Assembly (NCBI RefSeq): GCF_040712315.1
Contig: NC_134017.1
Span: 14,972,001-15,036,000, forward strand
Source: Castanea sativa
Lineage: Eukaryota; Streptophyta; Magnoliopsida; Fagales; Fagaceae
DNA: 64,000 nucleotides
Direction: 5' to 3'
The notes beneath the pieces were generated by a model, which did no database searches, was not told where the DNA came from, and saw only the letters and a program-made list of their open reading frames with translations. Shown here piece after piece: positions 10,141-19,226 of the stretch. Both the position numbers and the translations under genes were made by a program. Within the stretch, counting starts at the first letter, position 1. Every line of letters starts with the position of its first letter.

Positions 10141-10532
10141 ATGTGAAAGCTTCTTTCTTCTTCTTCTTCTTCTTCTTTCTTTTTTTTTCCTGAATATGTG
10201 TGACCTTCCTTCAGTCCCATATAAGCTTGTTTAGTAAATTCAATTATTTTAGGAAACATGTCAAGAGGTTTCTAATTCAATTGGTAATTCTTGATATTTT
10301 TAAACGAGACATTTAATGTTCAAATCTCAATACAACATATATGCTCCATGGAGTATAAATAAGTAAATGAAGTGGAAAACAATAAATATATAATAATGAG
10401 TGATATTTTTTTAAAATTAGATGTCCTATAAATTTATAATATAAAAAAGATGTAAACTTAGTACAGCTTGAACTCATCCATTAAATATAATATCATATTT
10501 TTTCTAATAATAAGACCAAACAAAACCAAAGA

Positions 10533-11438
10533 TATATATATATATATATACACACACATCCATTAAAGGCTCTTTTATTTTTATTTTTTTCTGTAAAGGT
10601 TAATAATATGTATCTATTATAATTTAGAAATATATATTTTATTTTTTAAACAAATAAAAAGGATAAACTTTAGAGATAAGCTGTAACTGTAAATTTTTTT
10701 TTTTTTTGGAATATGAAGGGAAAAAATCCTAAATTTTAGGAGTTTTCTTTTTCAATTCAAAATAAAATTTGTTATTTGACATTTATGACCCTAATTCTAA
10801 ATGAAGTTACCCTTCATTAATGAGGGTATTTTTGAACTACGTAAAAATCCATATGAAAGAGGGGAATCCTCTTATATATATATATAGCCAAAGCTGAGAG
10901 AAAATCAAATTAAATTCTAAATTGGACTTTAATTTTACGCAACATGTCTCAGATAATTTTTTAAATTTGTGTATCAAGTGAATTATTAAGTGCAAAAATC
11001 AAAAAGTTTAAATTCAATTAGATTCTAAATTGAATTTTAATTGGAGTTCAATTTTGTGCCTTGTGTCCCATCAAATTTTTTAATTTTTGTGGCAAGTGAA
11101 TTACTGAGTGCAGAAAACGAATAGTCTAGATCCAATTAGATTCTAAATCATGATGCAAGTGTTCTGCTGGATTTTTTTTATCTTATTTGATTTTGTATTT
11201 TTGGAGGAGAGAGACGTAAAAGTGGTGCAAAATTACATATTTAACCATTTTTTTAACAGAAGTGGGTTACAAAACTCTAATTGAGCTAATCTTAGGTGGG
11301 TAAAGTGTCAAATTTTAAACCACGGGTAGACAACTTAAATTTTAGTCAAACCACAAATGGGTAAGCTATAATTGGACCTTTTTTTTTTTTTACATCAACC
11401 TCAACCAAACTCAAAAATTCATTGTCTCAGTTCTAAAG
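10533..11438. other. Intergenic with an imperfect two-copy repeat
   Basis: A TA microsatellite is at 10533-10549. Two imperfect copies of a ~120-base unit (TTAGATTCTAAATTGA and CAAGTGAATTA motifs) occupy about 10905-11150. No ORF of interest was seen. Confidence 0.5.
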
Positions 11439-12386
11439 TGTTGGGTTAAGATAGCTTAACCCTAGTTAATTAATTCAATTACCCAAGTTGATTAATTAGG
11501 TTCAATTGCATGCAAAGCATAAAGACACCAACAAATCACCAAACAAACTAAATGTAGCAAAAATTAAATTGGCACGGTGATTTGTTGACAAATGGAGAAA
11601 ACTTCTCACAAAACAAAAATCCACCAAGTGATTTTAAGGTCACCACTTCCAAGAATTCACTAATCAACAATCAAGCGATTACAAGTATAAGGAATCTTAC
11701 CACTATCTTGACCTATACCAAAATACCAACTTACAGTTGAACTTTCGTTGTAATACCATATTGAACTTGATCTTGTAATAACCTTCTTTTTCTTGATGCA
11801 TAAATCTCTAATCTGTAACTAACTCTTTGCATAGATCCCAGTACGTGACTAACTCCAGCAACTTTGAACGATGTTGTTTGCTACAAAGTTCTTCACTTCA
11901 TCAATAATGAAGATCAAGAAGCACTTGATCACAAAATCCTATGGCTTACAAATGCAGTACCTTCTCATAGAGAAAATAAATCTCTAGGTCTTTATATCCA
12001 TATATGACGGCTCTTAAAATAAGTCTTATATATATCTAGTGTTGTGAGAAAAGAAACCCTAAACAAATAAACAAGCCTAGGCCAAATTTCAAATCTTGGA
12101 AACTGAAAATTGTAATTCTCGATAGATCAAGCTGCTGTCGAGCTATCTATCAAGTTTCACATTAAGTCTCAATAGCATGCATCTGTTGAGCTATTTGTTA
12201 AGATTTAGTGAACAGTTTTTCTTCACTTGTTTCTTGGACTAATCTTCATGTCTTATAATACGAATACTTGATATGCTTTGAACAACATATTTCTTGATGT
12301 ATTAAACCCATCTTAGATTTATCAAATTACAAGTAAAGTGCATTTTGTCAAAGGATTAGCCAATTACATAAAATATGACTCTAACA
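11439..12386 (-). mobile_element. Solo LTR (probably Ty1/copia)
   Basis: The block begins TGTTGGGTTAAG and ends CTCTAACA, so it has TG...CA termini in both readings. It is flanked by TAAAG (11434-11438) and TAAAA (12387-12391), a 5-bp target duplication with one mismatch. No internal gag/pol is present and no second copy lies nearby. The element strand was judged from similarity in style to LTRs starting TGTTAG. The family assignment is uncertain; the solo-LTR reading rests on termini and flanks. Confidence 0.5.
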
Positions 12387-12448
12387 TAAAAAGAACATCT
12401 CTTAATGTCTCTCAAAAACTCTCCTTCTCACTTTTGCAAAATCTTTTT

Positions 12449-13135
12449 TTTTTTGAGAAGCCAACCTACCCCAGAGAAGGGGAGGGGAGTTATGTTTCAT
12501 TAATAATTTCAGCAAGATACACAACATTAGAGACTGCCGGGATTTCTTCAATCCAGGAACTAAAAGGATAAAAATTACATGCTACTCTTGCAAGGCTATG
12601 GGCAACCTTGTTCCCTTGTCTACGAGTGTGCTTGAAGTTCAAGTGCCTAAAGTGAGAGGACATAGCCTTGATGTCTGCAAGTATGTGTCCAAAACCAGCA
12701 GAATTGAAACTATCGCCCTTCATTGCTTTTATTGCTATGTTCGAGTCCCCCTCAAGGATGATATGGTCAAAACCGAGCTCCATTGCAAAGGTGAGAGCCC
12801 ACCTTGTCGCCAACACTTCCACCATCTCCACCAAGGTGGGCAATTGAATAACTTGTGTTAATGCAGCCATGACTAGACCAAGGTCATTTCAAATGATGGC
12901 ACCCAAACTTGCTTCGCCGTTCTGTTGGAAAATGGCGCCATCGAAGTTGATTTTAACCCAATCCGTGGGAGGAGGCTCCCATTTGATTTGGTTTCGAGCA
13001 GGAGGAGGAGGTGGAGCCGTGGGAAGAGCTTATTGAAATCCCAATAAAGACTCCCTAGCTACTGAGTATAGAACCATCTTGTCAGACACTGATTCACCAA
13101 GTCTTAATTTATTCCTTCTGAGCCAAATCTAAGAT
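12449..13135 (-). pseudogene. 5'-truncated LINE with C-terminal RNase H domain
   Basis: On the minus strand WVKINFDGA (near 12930) is the first catalytic block of the plant RNase H-like domain (RVT_3). It is followed by ILEGDSNIAI (catalytic Asp) and RQGNKVAHSLARVA. An in-frame TGA just downstream of the first block replaces what is usually a Val-Ile-Arg context, consistent with CGA to TGA decay. The 126-codon ORF 12870-12490 begins after that stop. A T-run at 12449-12458 on the plus strand is the poly-A tail. Only the 3' end of the element is present, as usual for LINEs truncated during target-primed insertion. Confidence 0.8.
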
Positions 13136-13900
13136 TAGAATTCTCTATTTTTTTAATTATTTTAAACTTTTTATGGAACAATAAAAAGGTTACTAACTTT
13201 TTTGACAGTTTTTTCTATCCCCCTTAAAATGTTTCCGAAAATGGATGATTAATGAGTATGCTAAGGACATACATTAATAAGACATTAAAAAATACTTTTG
13301 TGTTTTTTGTTGTTGTTGTTGTAGTATTAAGGTCCGCTCCCTATTATTTATGGGGTAATATCACATGTCTAGCCTCTTCAGTCTTTTCAGCTTTCATAAT
13401 TAGTTCTGGCAGCAGTGGAGCTAGAATGTTTGATATTTGTTGCTACTTGTTGGGAGTCTAAAGCCTGATGTGTTCACTTTTTCTAAAGTCTTTGACATCA
13501 TCTTGTGCGCGCAGCATCTGAGAGAGAGTGGTCATTGTGAAGAGGAAGAAGAAAGCTAATCTAGAGTTTTGAGAGAGAAAGACCTCTCTGGATTTCAATA
13601 TTAGAGAGAGCAAGCATCTAAGATTTGGGTTTTAGAAATGGATTAGTTTAGAAGTTAGAACCAAAATGTATTTGGGTTAGATAATTTGGTTCATCCGGTT
13701 TGGTTTGATGACTAAATATGCTGAGTCATTTTTTTTTAATAGGTGGCATGTATTTATTGGGTGCTATTTGATAGAGGACACCTCATTTGTCCACGCAGGA
13801 GGGCCTAATAATTTCTCTTTTTCCTAGGACAACGTACGCTTGGCGATGGAGAAATTAAAATTCAAAAAGTCTACAAAGACTGTCAAGAAGTCTTAATCAA
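13136..13900. other. Intergenic; MITE-like fragment, no gene
   Basis: GAGTATGCTAAGGACATACATTA-type sequence around 13253-13290 resembles the end of the MITE at 6344-6506. A TTG microsatellite is at 13307-13323. The rest shows nothing I can support. Confidence 0.4.
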
Positions 13901-13904
13901 CGAC

Positions 13905-14020
13905 CTTCCTGTGCTTGGAGAAGCATTATGGCTGCTAAGAGTGTGGTGGAAGATGGAATTCGTTGGTCCATTGGTAACAGTGAAAGTGTGCAAGTGTGGG
14001 AGGATAAATGGATCCCCAAG
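13905..14020 (+). pseudogene. LINE ORF2 fragment, part 1 (interrupted by MULE)
   Basis: The frame reads W-R-S-I-M-A-A-K, then DGIRWSIGNSESVQVWEDKW and IPK. This is the well-known stretch downstream of the reverse transcriptase in plant L1-type LINEs. It stops abruptly at 14020, where ATCCCCAAG is the left copy of a 9-bp duplication. The same protein resumes at 17913 after the MULE. Confidence 0.85.
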
Positions 14021-14098
14021 AACAAAATTTTTAAATAACTATAAAATGTAAACAATATTATTAGTTGGGCAATGTTTCAAACTAATTTGGTTTCTAAC

Positions 14099-14259
14099 AA
14101 ATCGAGTTCATTGAACTCGATTTTGGGCTTATAAATCGAGTACAATGTACTCGATTTCTCCGTCGCGACACCGGCTGATGTGGACAAAATGTCCACGTAG
14201 ATTTAAAAATCGAGTCTATTAAACTCGTTTTAAGAACTCGAGTCTAAGAGACTCGATTT
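14099..14259. repeat. Left array of ~25-bp hairpin modules
   Basis: Four palindromic modules at 14099-14123, 14133-14157, 14207-14231 and 14235-14259 have the form AAATCGAGT plus 3-4 variable bases, a short loop, and the complement ending ACTCGATTT. The first two are perfect 12-base arms around one base. The inner arm differs between modules (GTTCA/TGAAC versus GTACA/TGTAC), yet pairing is kept. A further short hairpin GTGGACA-AAA-TGTCCAC lies at 14180-14196. Confidence 0.9.
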
Positions 14260-14264
14260 GTGTT

Positions 14265-14670
14265 CAGTGTCCCATATCTCTCCAACACTCAGTCTCGCTC
14301 TCACTCTCACCAAAACACTCTCAAACACCTCACACACTCAGTCTCTCGCTCTCACTCTCAAAGCCACAGATCACACTCATCTCTCACTCTCAAAATCACA
14401 AAAATTCAAACACTCACTCTCTCTCTCATAGTCTCTCACTCTCAAACACCCAAACGCTCAACTCATCGGCGGCTCTCCCTCTCTCTGTCATTCTCCTGTC
14501 AACTCATCGGCGGCTTGGGCTCATCGGTGGCTGGTTCTGTCGTCGGTGGCTCCTCTCAACTCATCGGCGGCTCGGGCTCATCGGTGGCTCGTTCTGTCGT
14601 CGGTGGCTCCTCTCCTCGTCGGACTGTGACCATCTCTCTGACCCACCGTCTCTCTCTCACTCTCAGGTAA
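14265..14670. repeat. CT-rich low complexity and GGCGGCTC tandem duplication
   Basis: CACTCTCA-type repeats (14280-14460) are followed by two near-identical ~60-base units built of CTCATCGG and TCGTCGGTGGCTCCTCTC. The 136-codon plus-strand ORF here is an artefact of this composition. Confidence 0.7.
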
Positions 14671-15054
14671 TTGATTCTTAAATTCCTTGCTTTATTTGTT
14701 TTTTTTTTTTTTTGTGTTTTAAGGGTTCGACAAGTTCAACTGAGCAATGTTATTGTATGACAAGTTCAAAGAATTGTATGACAAGTTCAACTGAGCTATG
14801 TTAATGAGAAAAAGGGGAATGTTGCCCAAAGGTTATTGTAGTTAGTTGAGGTTAACATAAATTAGGAGGGACAGGTCTCTAATCCTAGAGGGAACAGTTC
14901 CGGTTAAGTAGTTATGGGAATGTACGAATAATCTGTGTTTCCCTTGGACTCGTTCATCAAACTTTTGAGGGATTTAGTTTGAAGTACGTAAGAGGTTTAA
15001 TTCATGACTACTAATCAATTGAACTAAAGACTGCAACTAATTTAATTAATCGAA

Positions 15055-15213
15055 CTAAGAGGGCAACAAAGGTGATGGCGAGGGTGAGGGCGCCGCCGAT
15101 GCTTTGCAAATGGGGCAACAATTCTTCAACCCCAACCACTGTTCTATGCAGTCCACATGAAACTTGTGCTCACACTGCAATCTACCCAGTTCATCTCCAA
15201 CAACATACTCCTC
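15055..15213 (-). pseudogene. Captured RING-H2 zinc-finger exon
   Basis: The minus strand starts after an acceptor-like TTTTTGTGCAG. It encodes GDELGRLQCEHKFHVDCIEQ followed by WL and KNCCPICKA, then a Ser/Pro tail and a TAG at 15057-15055. The spacing C-x-H-x2-H-x2-C and CPIC matches the second half of a RING-H2 finger of plant ubiquitin E3 ligases. The first Cys pair would lie in an upstream exon that was not captured. The domain is therefore incomplete and cannot bind two zincs alone. Confidence 0.8.
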
Positions 15214-15626
15214 CTGCACAAAAACATAAAAGACACTTCAGTTCAAAAGAAAAGATAACATTTCAAACCCATGGCAATAGCTGATAGATAGCTTGTATCA
15301 TTGGTTAATGCAATCCAGAAACTAACCGGATCAATTTCATTCGTTTATTTACTTGGTGTCCAGTTTAATACAACTGAAAAACCATGACAACCCAAAATTA
15401 CCTTCTGCAAGATATTGGCTTGTCAGTTGATCAAGTACCAAACTGTCTAGTCAATGGGGCTTACAGCCCAGTGCCACTCTTCCCCCTCTTTATAATAGGC
15501 CAGGAAAAAAAAGGGAGTAACAAACTGTCTATTCAAGAAAAGAAAAAAAAAAGAGTAACAAATTGCCAAGGGATTGTAATTGTTTTTCCATAATTCAATA
15601 AGTATAACAATGGGGGAGAGGGGATT

Positions 15627-15729
15627 TCAACCTTGGACATCTTTATTGGCCCAAGTGATTTGAAGACCATCTAAGAGAAGGGAAGTTTTGTTTGCTCCAT
15701 TGGCATCCCTTGTTTCATAGACTTGGGAT
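15627..15729 (-). pseudogene. Captured MADS-box gene C-terminal exon (AGL17-like)
   Basis: After an acceptor GTTTCAG, the minus strand reads YETRDANGANKTSLLLDGL and ends at TGA (15629-15627). The block resembles the C-terminal region of AGL17/ANR1-clade MADS proteins. The native final exon residues are missing or replaced. It lies in the same orientation as, and ~115 bases downstream of, the K-box exon at 15847-15930, so the host intron appears to have been captured with the exons. Confidence 0.6.
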
Positions 15730-15846
15730 CTGAAACTTTTTTGTTGAGGGCAATTGTAAAAAATCTCAAATTTGGCATAATTTTAAGGATTGAATTTTTA
15801 TATGTAAGAGATAGTTGAAATTCTTATTATTGTTTTTAATTAATAC

Positions 15847-15930
15847 CTTTTTATATAATTCCATGTTTTCTTGGTGGATTAAGTTCACCTTCTTATATAG
15901 TTCCTTATTTTCATGTTGAAGTTGGTTTCC
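15847..15930 (-). pseudogene. Captured MADS-box K-domain exon(s)
   Basis: The 84-base segment is bounded by an acceptor (TTGTTGCAG) and a donor (AAG|GTATTA). It encodes 28 residues with two related 14-residue units, HENKELYKK and HQENMELYKK. This heptad-like pattern is typical of the end of the K-box in AGL17-clade MADS proteins, where exons of 42 bases are common; 84 equals two of them. It lies inside the MULE, downstream of its transposase piece. Confidence 0.7.
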
Positions 15931-16007
15931 CTGCAACAAGAAGGATGAAATTTAGTTGTGTGAATAGTAACAAAAATGAAAATGAAAATAAGCAGCCAAT
16001 TTTTTTG

Positions 16008-16403
16008 CTACTTAGTGACGTACAACTCAAAATTTGCTACTTGTTCCCATTGACACATCTTGTGAAACATGAACTTCACATGTTTGTCTTCTGTTATCGC
16101 CATATATCTGTAATTAATGCATTGATTGAGGACTTCATGTGGAGAACGGAAAGTAATATGTATGTCATGCAAAGCAGGGTTCAGTTGCAGCTCTTCCATA
16201 ATTTTTATCTTCAAATCACTTAAGGTCTTTAACTTATGGCGTATCATCATATAACAGCACTGGATACCCGGACCTTGAAATGGAAATCCGTCATAAGGGT
16301 TGGCATTGCTAAGGGATCCACCGTAGTATATATTTATATAGATCATTATCAACCTATAGATCATCAAGTGCAATTGTGTTAGTGACAAATTTATAACTCT
16401 CAA
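16008..16403 (-). pseudogene. MULE transposase N-terminal region (MURA-like), truncated
   Basis: The ORF of 131 codons contains INIYYGG near its start, then KTLSDLKIKIMEEL, HITFRSP and a closing FELYV. This layout fits the N-terminal, PB1-like part of plant MuDR-type transposases, with YYGG at the start and ELYV at the end. The zinc-binding and DDE catalytic regions are absent; the ORF ends right after ELYVTK. It is on the same strand as the captured exons, so a single transcript from the right end could run through all of them. Alternative reading: an unrelated gene fragment with coincidental motifs. Confidence 0.6.
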
Positions 16404-16684
16404 TCAACATCAATCACAAAACTTTGGGTATGACATGCCAACAATACTAACCTCAACCAAATTTGCATATACTCACATCCAAATCATTCTAGAGGCATGA
16501 CTTTCAAAACCCATTCAAATAAGATATGATGAACAAAAATATTATAGCAACTAGTTACCCATTGAAATCTTTGTTACAAATCTGAAACAACTATATCTTG
16601 AAATAATTTATACTAAAAAGACTGTAATGGGTGTCTTAGGTATCAAACTCATAATCCATTTCATACCAATGACAAAAACCTAAA

Positions 16685-17290
16685 AGTACTAAATATTCCT
16701 AACAATTAATCACAATATTTAGTACTAAATATTCCCAATATTAATTTTGAATAAAAACCTAGCATAATCACAATATTTGGTACTAAATATTTCCCCAATA
16801 CTAAATATTCCCAATAATTAATCACAATATTAATTTTTTTTAAAAACCTACAAAATAATTTAATCACAATATTTACACTAACAAAAAATAAGCAAATATT
16901 CCCAATATGTTGTAATAACATAATTAATCACAATATTTGGTACTAAAAATTCCCAATTTACAATCACAATATTAATTTTCTAAAAAAAACTTAGCAAATA
17001 ATTTAATCACAATATTTACACTAACAAAAAAAAAATTTCCAAATATGTTGTAATAACATTAATCACAATATTTAGTACTAAGTATTTCCAATAATTAATC
17101 ATAATAATAATTAAAAAAAAAACTAACAAATAATCACAATATACTAACAAACTACCCACAAACAAACAAACTAATCACAATATTTACACTAACAAACAAA
17201 AAAACAAAAATTTTCCTAATATGTTCTAATTGTTTCTTAAAAAAAATAACCTAGCAAATAACCACTATATTTAACTAACAAAAAATATTA
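16685..17290. repeat. AT-rich degenerate tandem repeats
   Basis: Strings AATCACAATATTT and TACTAAATATTCCCAATA recur many times at irregular spacing. The block separates the transposase piece from the right terminal region. ORFs here are artefacts. Confidence 0.7.
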
Positions 17291-17329
17291 TCAATATTGT
17301 AAAAAACATTACCTGAGAGTTGATGAAAG

Positions 17330-17415
17330 TTGATGAAAGTTGAGTGTGATTGTTGTGTGAGTGATGAAGTAAGTTGTGTGAGTGATGAGGGTTGTGTGAG
17401 TGGTGCTGCTGTGAG
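17330..17415. repeat. GTGTGAGTGATGA tandem repeats
   Basis: Several copies of TTGTGTGAGTGATGA and TTGATGAAAG. This is the counterpart of the CT-rich block near the left end. Confidence 0.7.
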
Positions 17416-17522
17416 AGCAGAGGAGAAATGAGAGCATAAGAGAGGGTGTGAGCCGGGTAAGGGGGAAAAAAGTCCCAGTTGGGACCCACATGACACGTGG
17501 ATGGGTTGGGGACCATTCACAG

Positions 17523-17840
17523 AAATCGAGTTCAGGAGACTCGATTTTTAGAAGCAAATAAATCGAGTCTCCTTTACTCGAGTTACATCCACGTGCCCGA
17601 AAATCATAGTGCCCAAAAATCGAGTCCAGTAGACTCGATTTACTAAAGTAATCACGTGCACCCCCGTGAGTGTGGAAAATAGAAATCGAGTTCATTGAAC
17701 TCGATTTTCTTGACCAAAAATCGAGTTCATTGAACTCGATTTTTGTGCCTACGTGGACTCCTTGTCCAGCTCAGCCAGTGCCGCGGTGGAGAAATCGAGT
17801 ACAATTATAAGCCGAAAATCAAGTCCAATAGACTCGATTT
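17523..17840. repeat. Right array of ~25-bp hairpin modules
   Basis: Palindromic modules lie at 17523-17547, 17560-17584, 17617-17641, 17683-17707, 17718-17742 and 17816-17840, plus a broken one at about 17792. Two are identical to the first left-end module. Others have different inner bases but still end in AAATCGAGT and ACTCGATTT or close variants. Confidence 0.9.
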
Positions 17841-17912
17841 GTTAGAAACCTTCAAACCTTTGCTTACTAATGATACAGTTTGAGTTTTGTAGTTACTTCT
17901 GAAAAAACGCCG

Positions 17913-19213
17913 AACCCCAAGCCTGATACTTACAAAATAATAACCCCTTAAATCCCCTGTTCTACAATACAAAGGTCTCGACTCTAATTGACAAAGAGAG
18001 AGCTGTGTGGAAAACTGAACTGATCAACTCTATCTTTCTTCCCCATGATGCGGAGTCCATCTTGGCTATTCCCTTAAGCTCTGCTTCTCCTGGAGATCAG
18101 AGAGTTTGGTCAGCTACTGCTGATGGTGTTTTTTCGGTCCAAAGTGCATATCGGATAAGCCACAAGCAGTTAACTAAGTTTGAAGTGGGCGAGAGTTCAA
18201 GCAGTACCAGGACGACATCGTTGTGGAAGTCCGTTTGGCAGCTCCACTGCCCAAACAAAATAAAAAACTTCATTTGGCGGGCGTGCAAAGATATCCTCCC
18301 CACCAAAACTAAACTCAAAGATCGTAAAATCCCAGTGGAAGTGGACTGTGACATTTGTGGGGAAGTTAAAACAGCTGGACATGTGTTTTTGGGGTTGTGA
18401 GCTTGCGTCTGTGGTGTGGCAAATGGCGAACCTCAAAGCTCCGGGCCTCACTGCCATTGCTCCAAACTTCCTGGACTTGTTCTGGTGCGTCAAAGAGGCT
18501 AAACCCAGCCAAGACATTGACACCTTCGCAGCATTGGCATGGTCCATTTGGAACAACCGTAATGCTGTTCGACATGGGGAGACTGGCAGAACTGCTTTGC
18601 AGATTTTTGAAGCATCACAGGCCTTCCTAAATGAGTTCCAAAGCTGCTCTGAGTTTCCACGCCCTCCTCGCCCCCATGGCCCTGGTTTTTGGAAACCACT
18701 CCTCTTGGTTGGTACAAGGTCAACGTCGATGGTGCTGTCTTTAAAGAACTTGGACACTGTGGGATTGGGGTGGTGATTCGAAAACAGGGGACAGATTATG
18801 GGAGCTCTCAACAAGCTACTTCCATTTCCACTTGGTGCCCTCGAGACCGAAGCTAAAGCTGCTGAGATGGGCACGATTTTCGCATGGGAGCTGGGCCTTA
18901 AAGAGATCGTTCTTGAGGGGGACTCCCAAACTGTCATGGCTGCCATTGCTAACCATGATCCAGGCCCAATCCAAGTCCACCATTTAATAGCTGGTATAAA
19001 ATCATGGACATCCAAGTTCAGCACATGGAAATCCTCCTTCACTCTCAGAGATGGGAGCAAGGCAGCTCACCAAATGGCCAAATATGCCAAACACATATCT
19101 GACTGTATTATTTGGGTGGAGGATACTCCCCTATTATTGCTTCTCAAATTCTGAATGATGTAACTGTTTTGGGTCTAAATCCAGTTCAATGAAAGCTCTT
19201 TAGCATTCCTTTC
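17913..19213 (+). pseudogene. LINE ORF2 fragment, part 2 (zf-RVT and RNase H), frameshifted
   Basis: From CCCAAG the frame runs PDTYKIITPLNP and then VSTLIDKERAVW and FLPHDAESILAIPLS. A zinc-finger-like zf-RVT segment follows (LWKSVWQLHCPNKIKNFIWR, CDICGE, H). The 131-codon ORF ends at 18400. Frameshifts near 18345-18400 and 18720-18790 move the reading to other frames for FAALAWSIWNNRNAVRHGE and then the RNase H domain (VNVDGAVF, ETEAKAAEMG, VLEGDSQTV, AAHQMAKYA). The 118-codon ORF 18798-19154 holds most of the RNase H. Poly-A follows at 19214. The element is dead. Confidence 0.85.
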
Positions 19214-19226
19214 AAAAAAAAAAAAA
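19214..19226 (+). other. LINE poly-A tail
   Basis: A run of 13 A follows the RNase H stop and a short 3' UTR, as expected for a plus-strand LINE. Confidence 0.7.

Larger units (their letters stand above)
6284..10532. repeat. Segmental duplication, copy B
   Basis: Collinear with copy A but enlarged by three insertions: a 163-bp MITE (6344-6506), a Helitron (6834-9042) and a foldback element (about 9467-10140). It lacks the 1.1-kb insertion found in copy A. Confidence 0.8.
14021..17912 (-). mobile_element. Mutator-like element with hairpin-array ends and captured exons
   Basis: The element is flanked by ATCCCCAAG (14012-14020) and AACCCCAAG (17913-17921), a 9-bp duplication with one mismatch. 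Removing the element makes the LINE reading frame continuous. The outer ~300 bases are inverted repeats that share, in order, a TTTCTAACAAATCGAGT string, a TACTCGATTTCTCC string and a GTCCACGTAG string. Inside, all on the minus strand, lie a transposase N-terminal segment, two MADS exons and a RING-H2 exon. CT-rich arrays flank the interior. No full transposase remains, so it is non-autonomous. The host is a LINE, so it is younger than that LINE. Confidence 0.9.

Noticed and set aside
14260..14670. 136-codon Ser/Gly/His-rich ORF
   Set aside because: Made entirely of CT-rich low-complexity and a short tandem duplication within the MULE.
16008..16223. Plus-strand ORF 15945-16223
   Set aside because: Shadow of the minus-strand transposase N-terminal ORF.
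18197..19060. 287-codon minus-strand ORF
   Set aside because: It is the shadow of the LINE RNase H and zf-RVT region on the opposite strand; the plus-strand reading has all known motifs.
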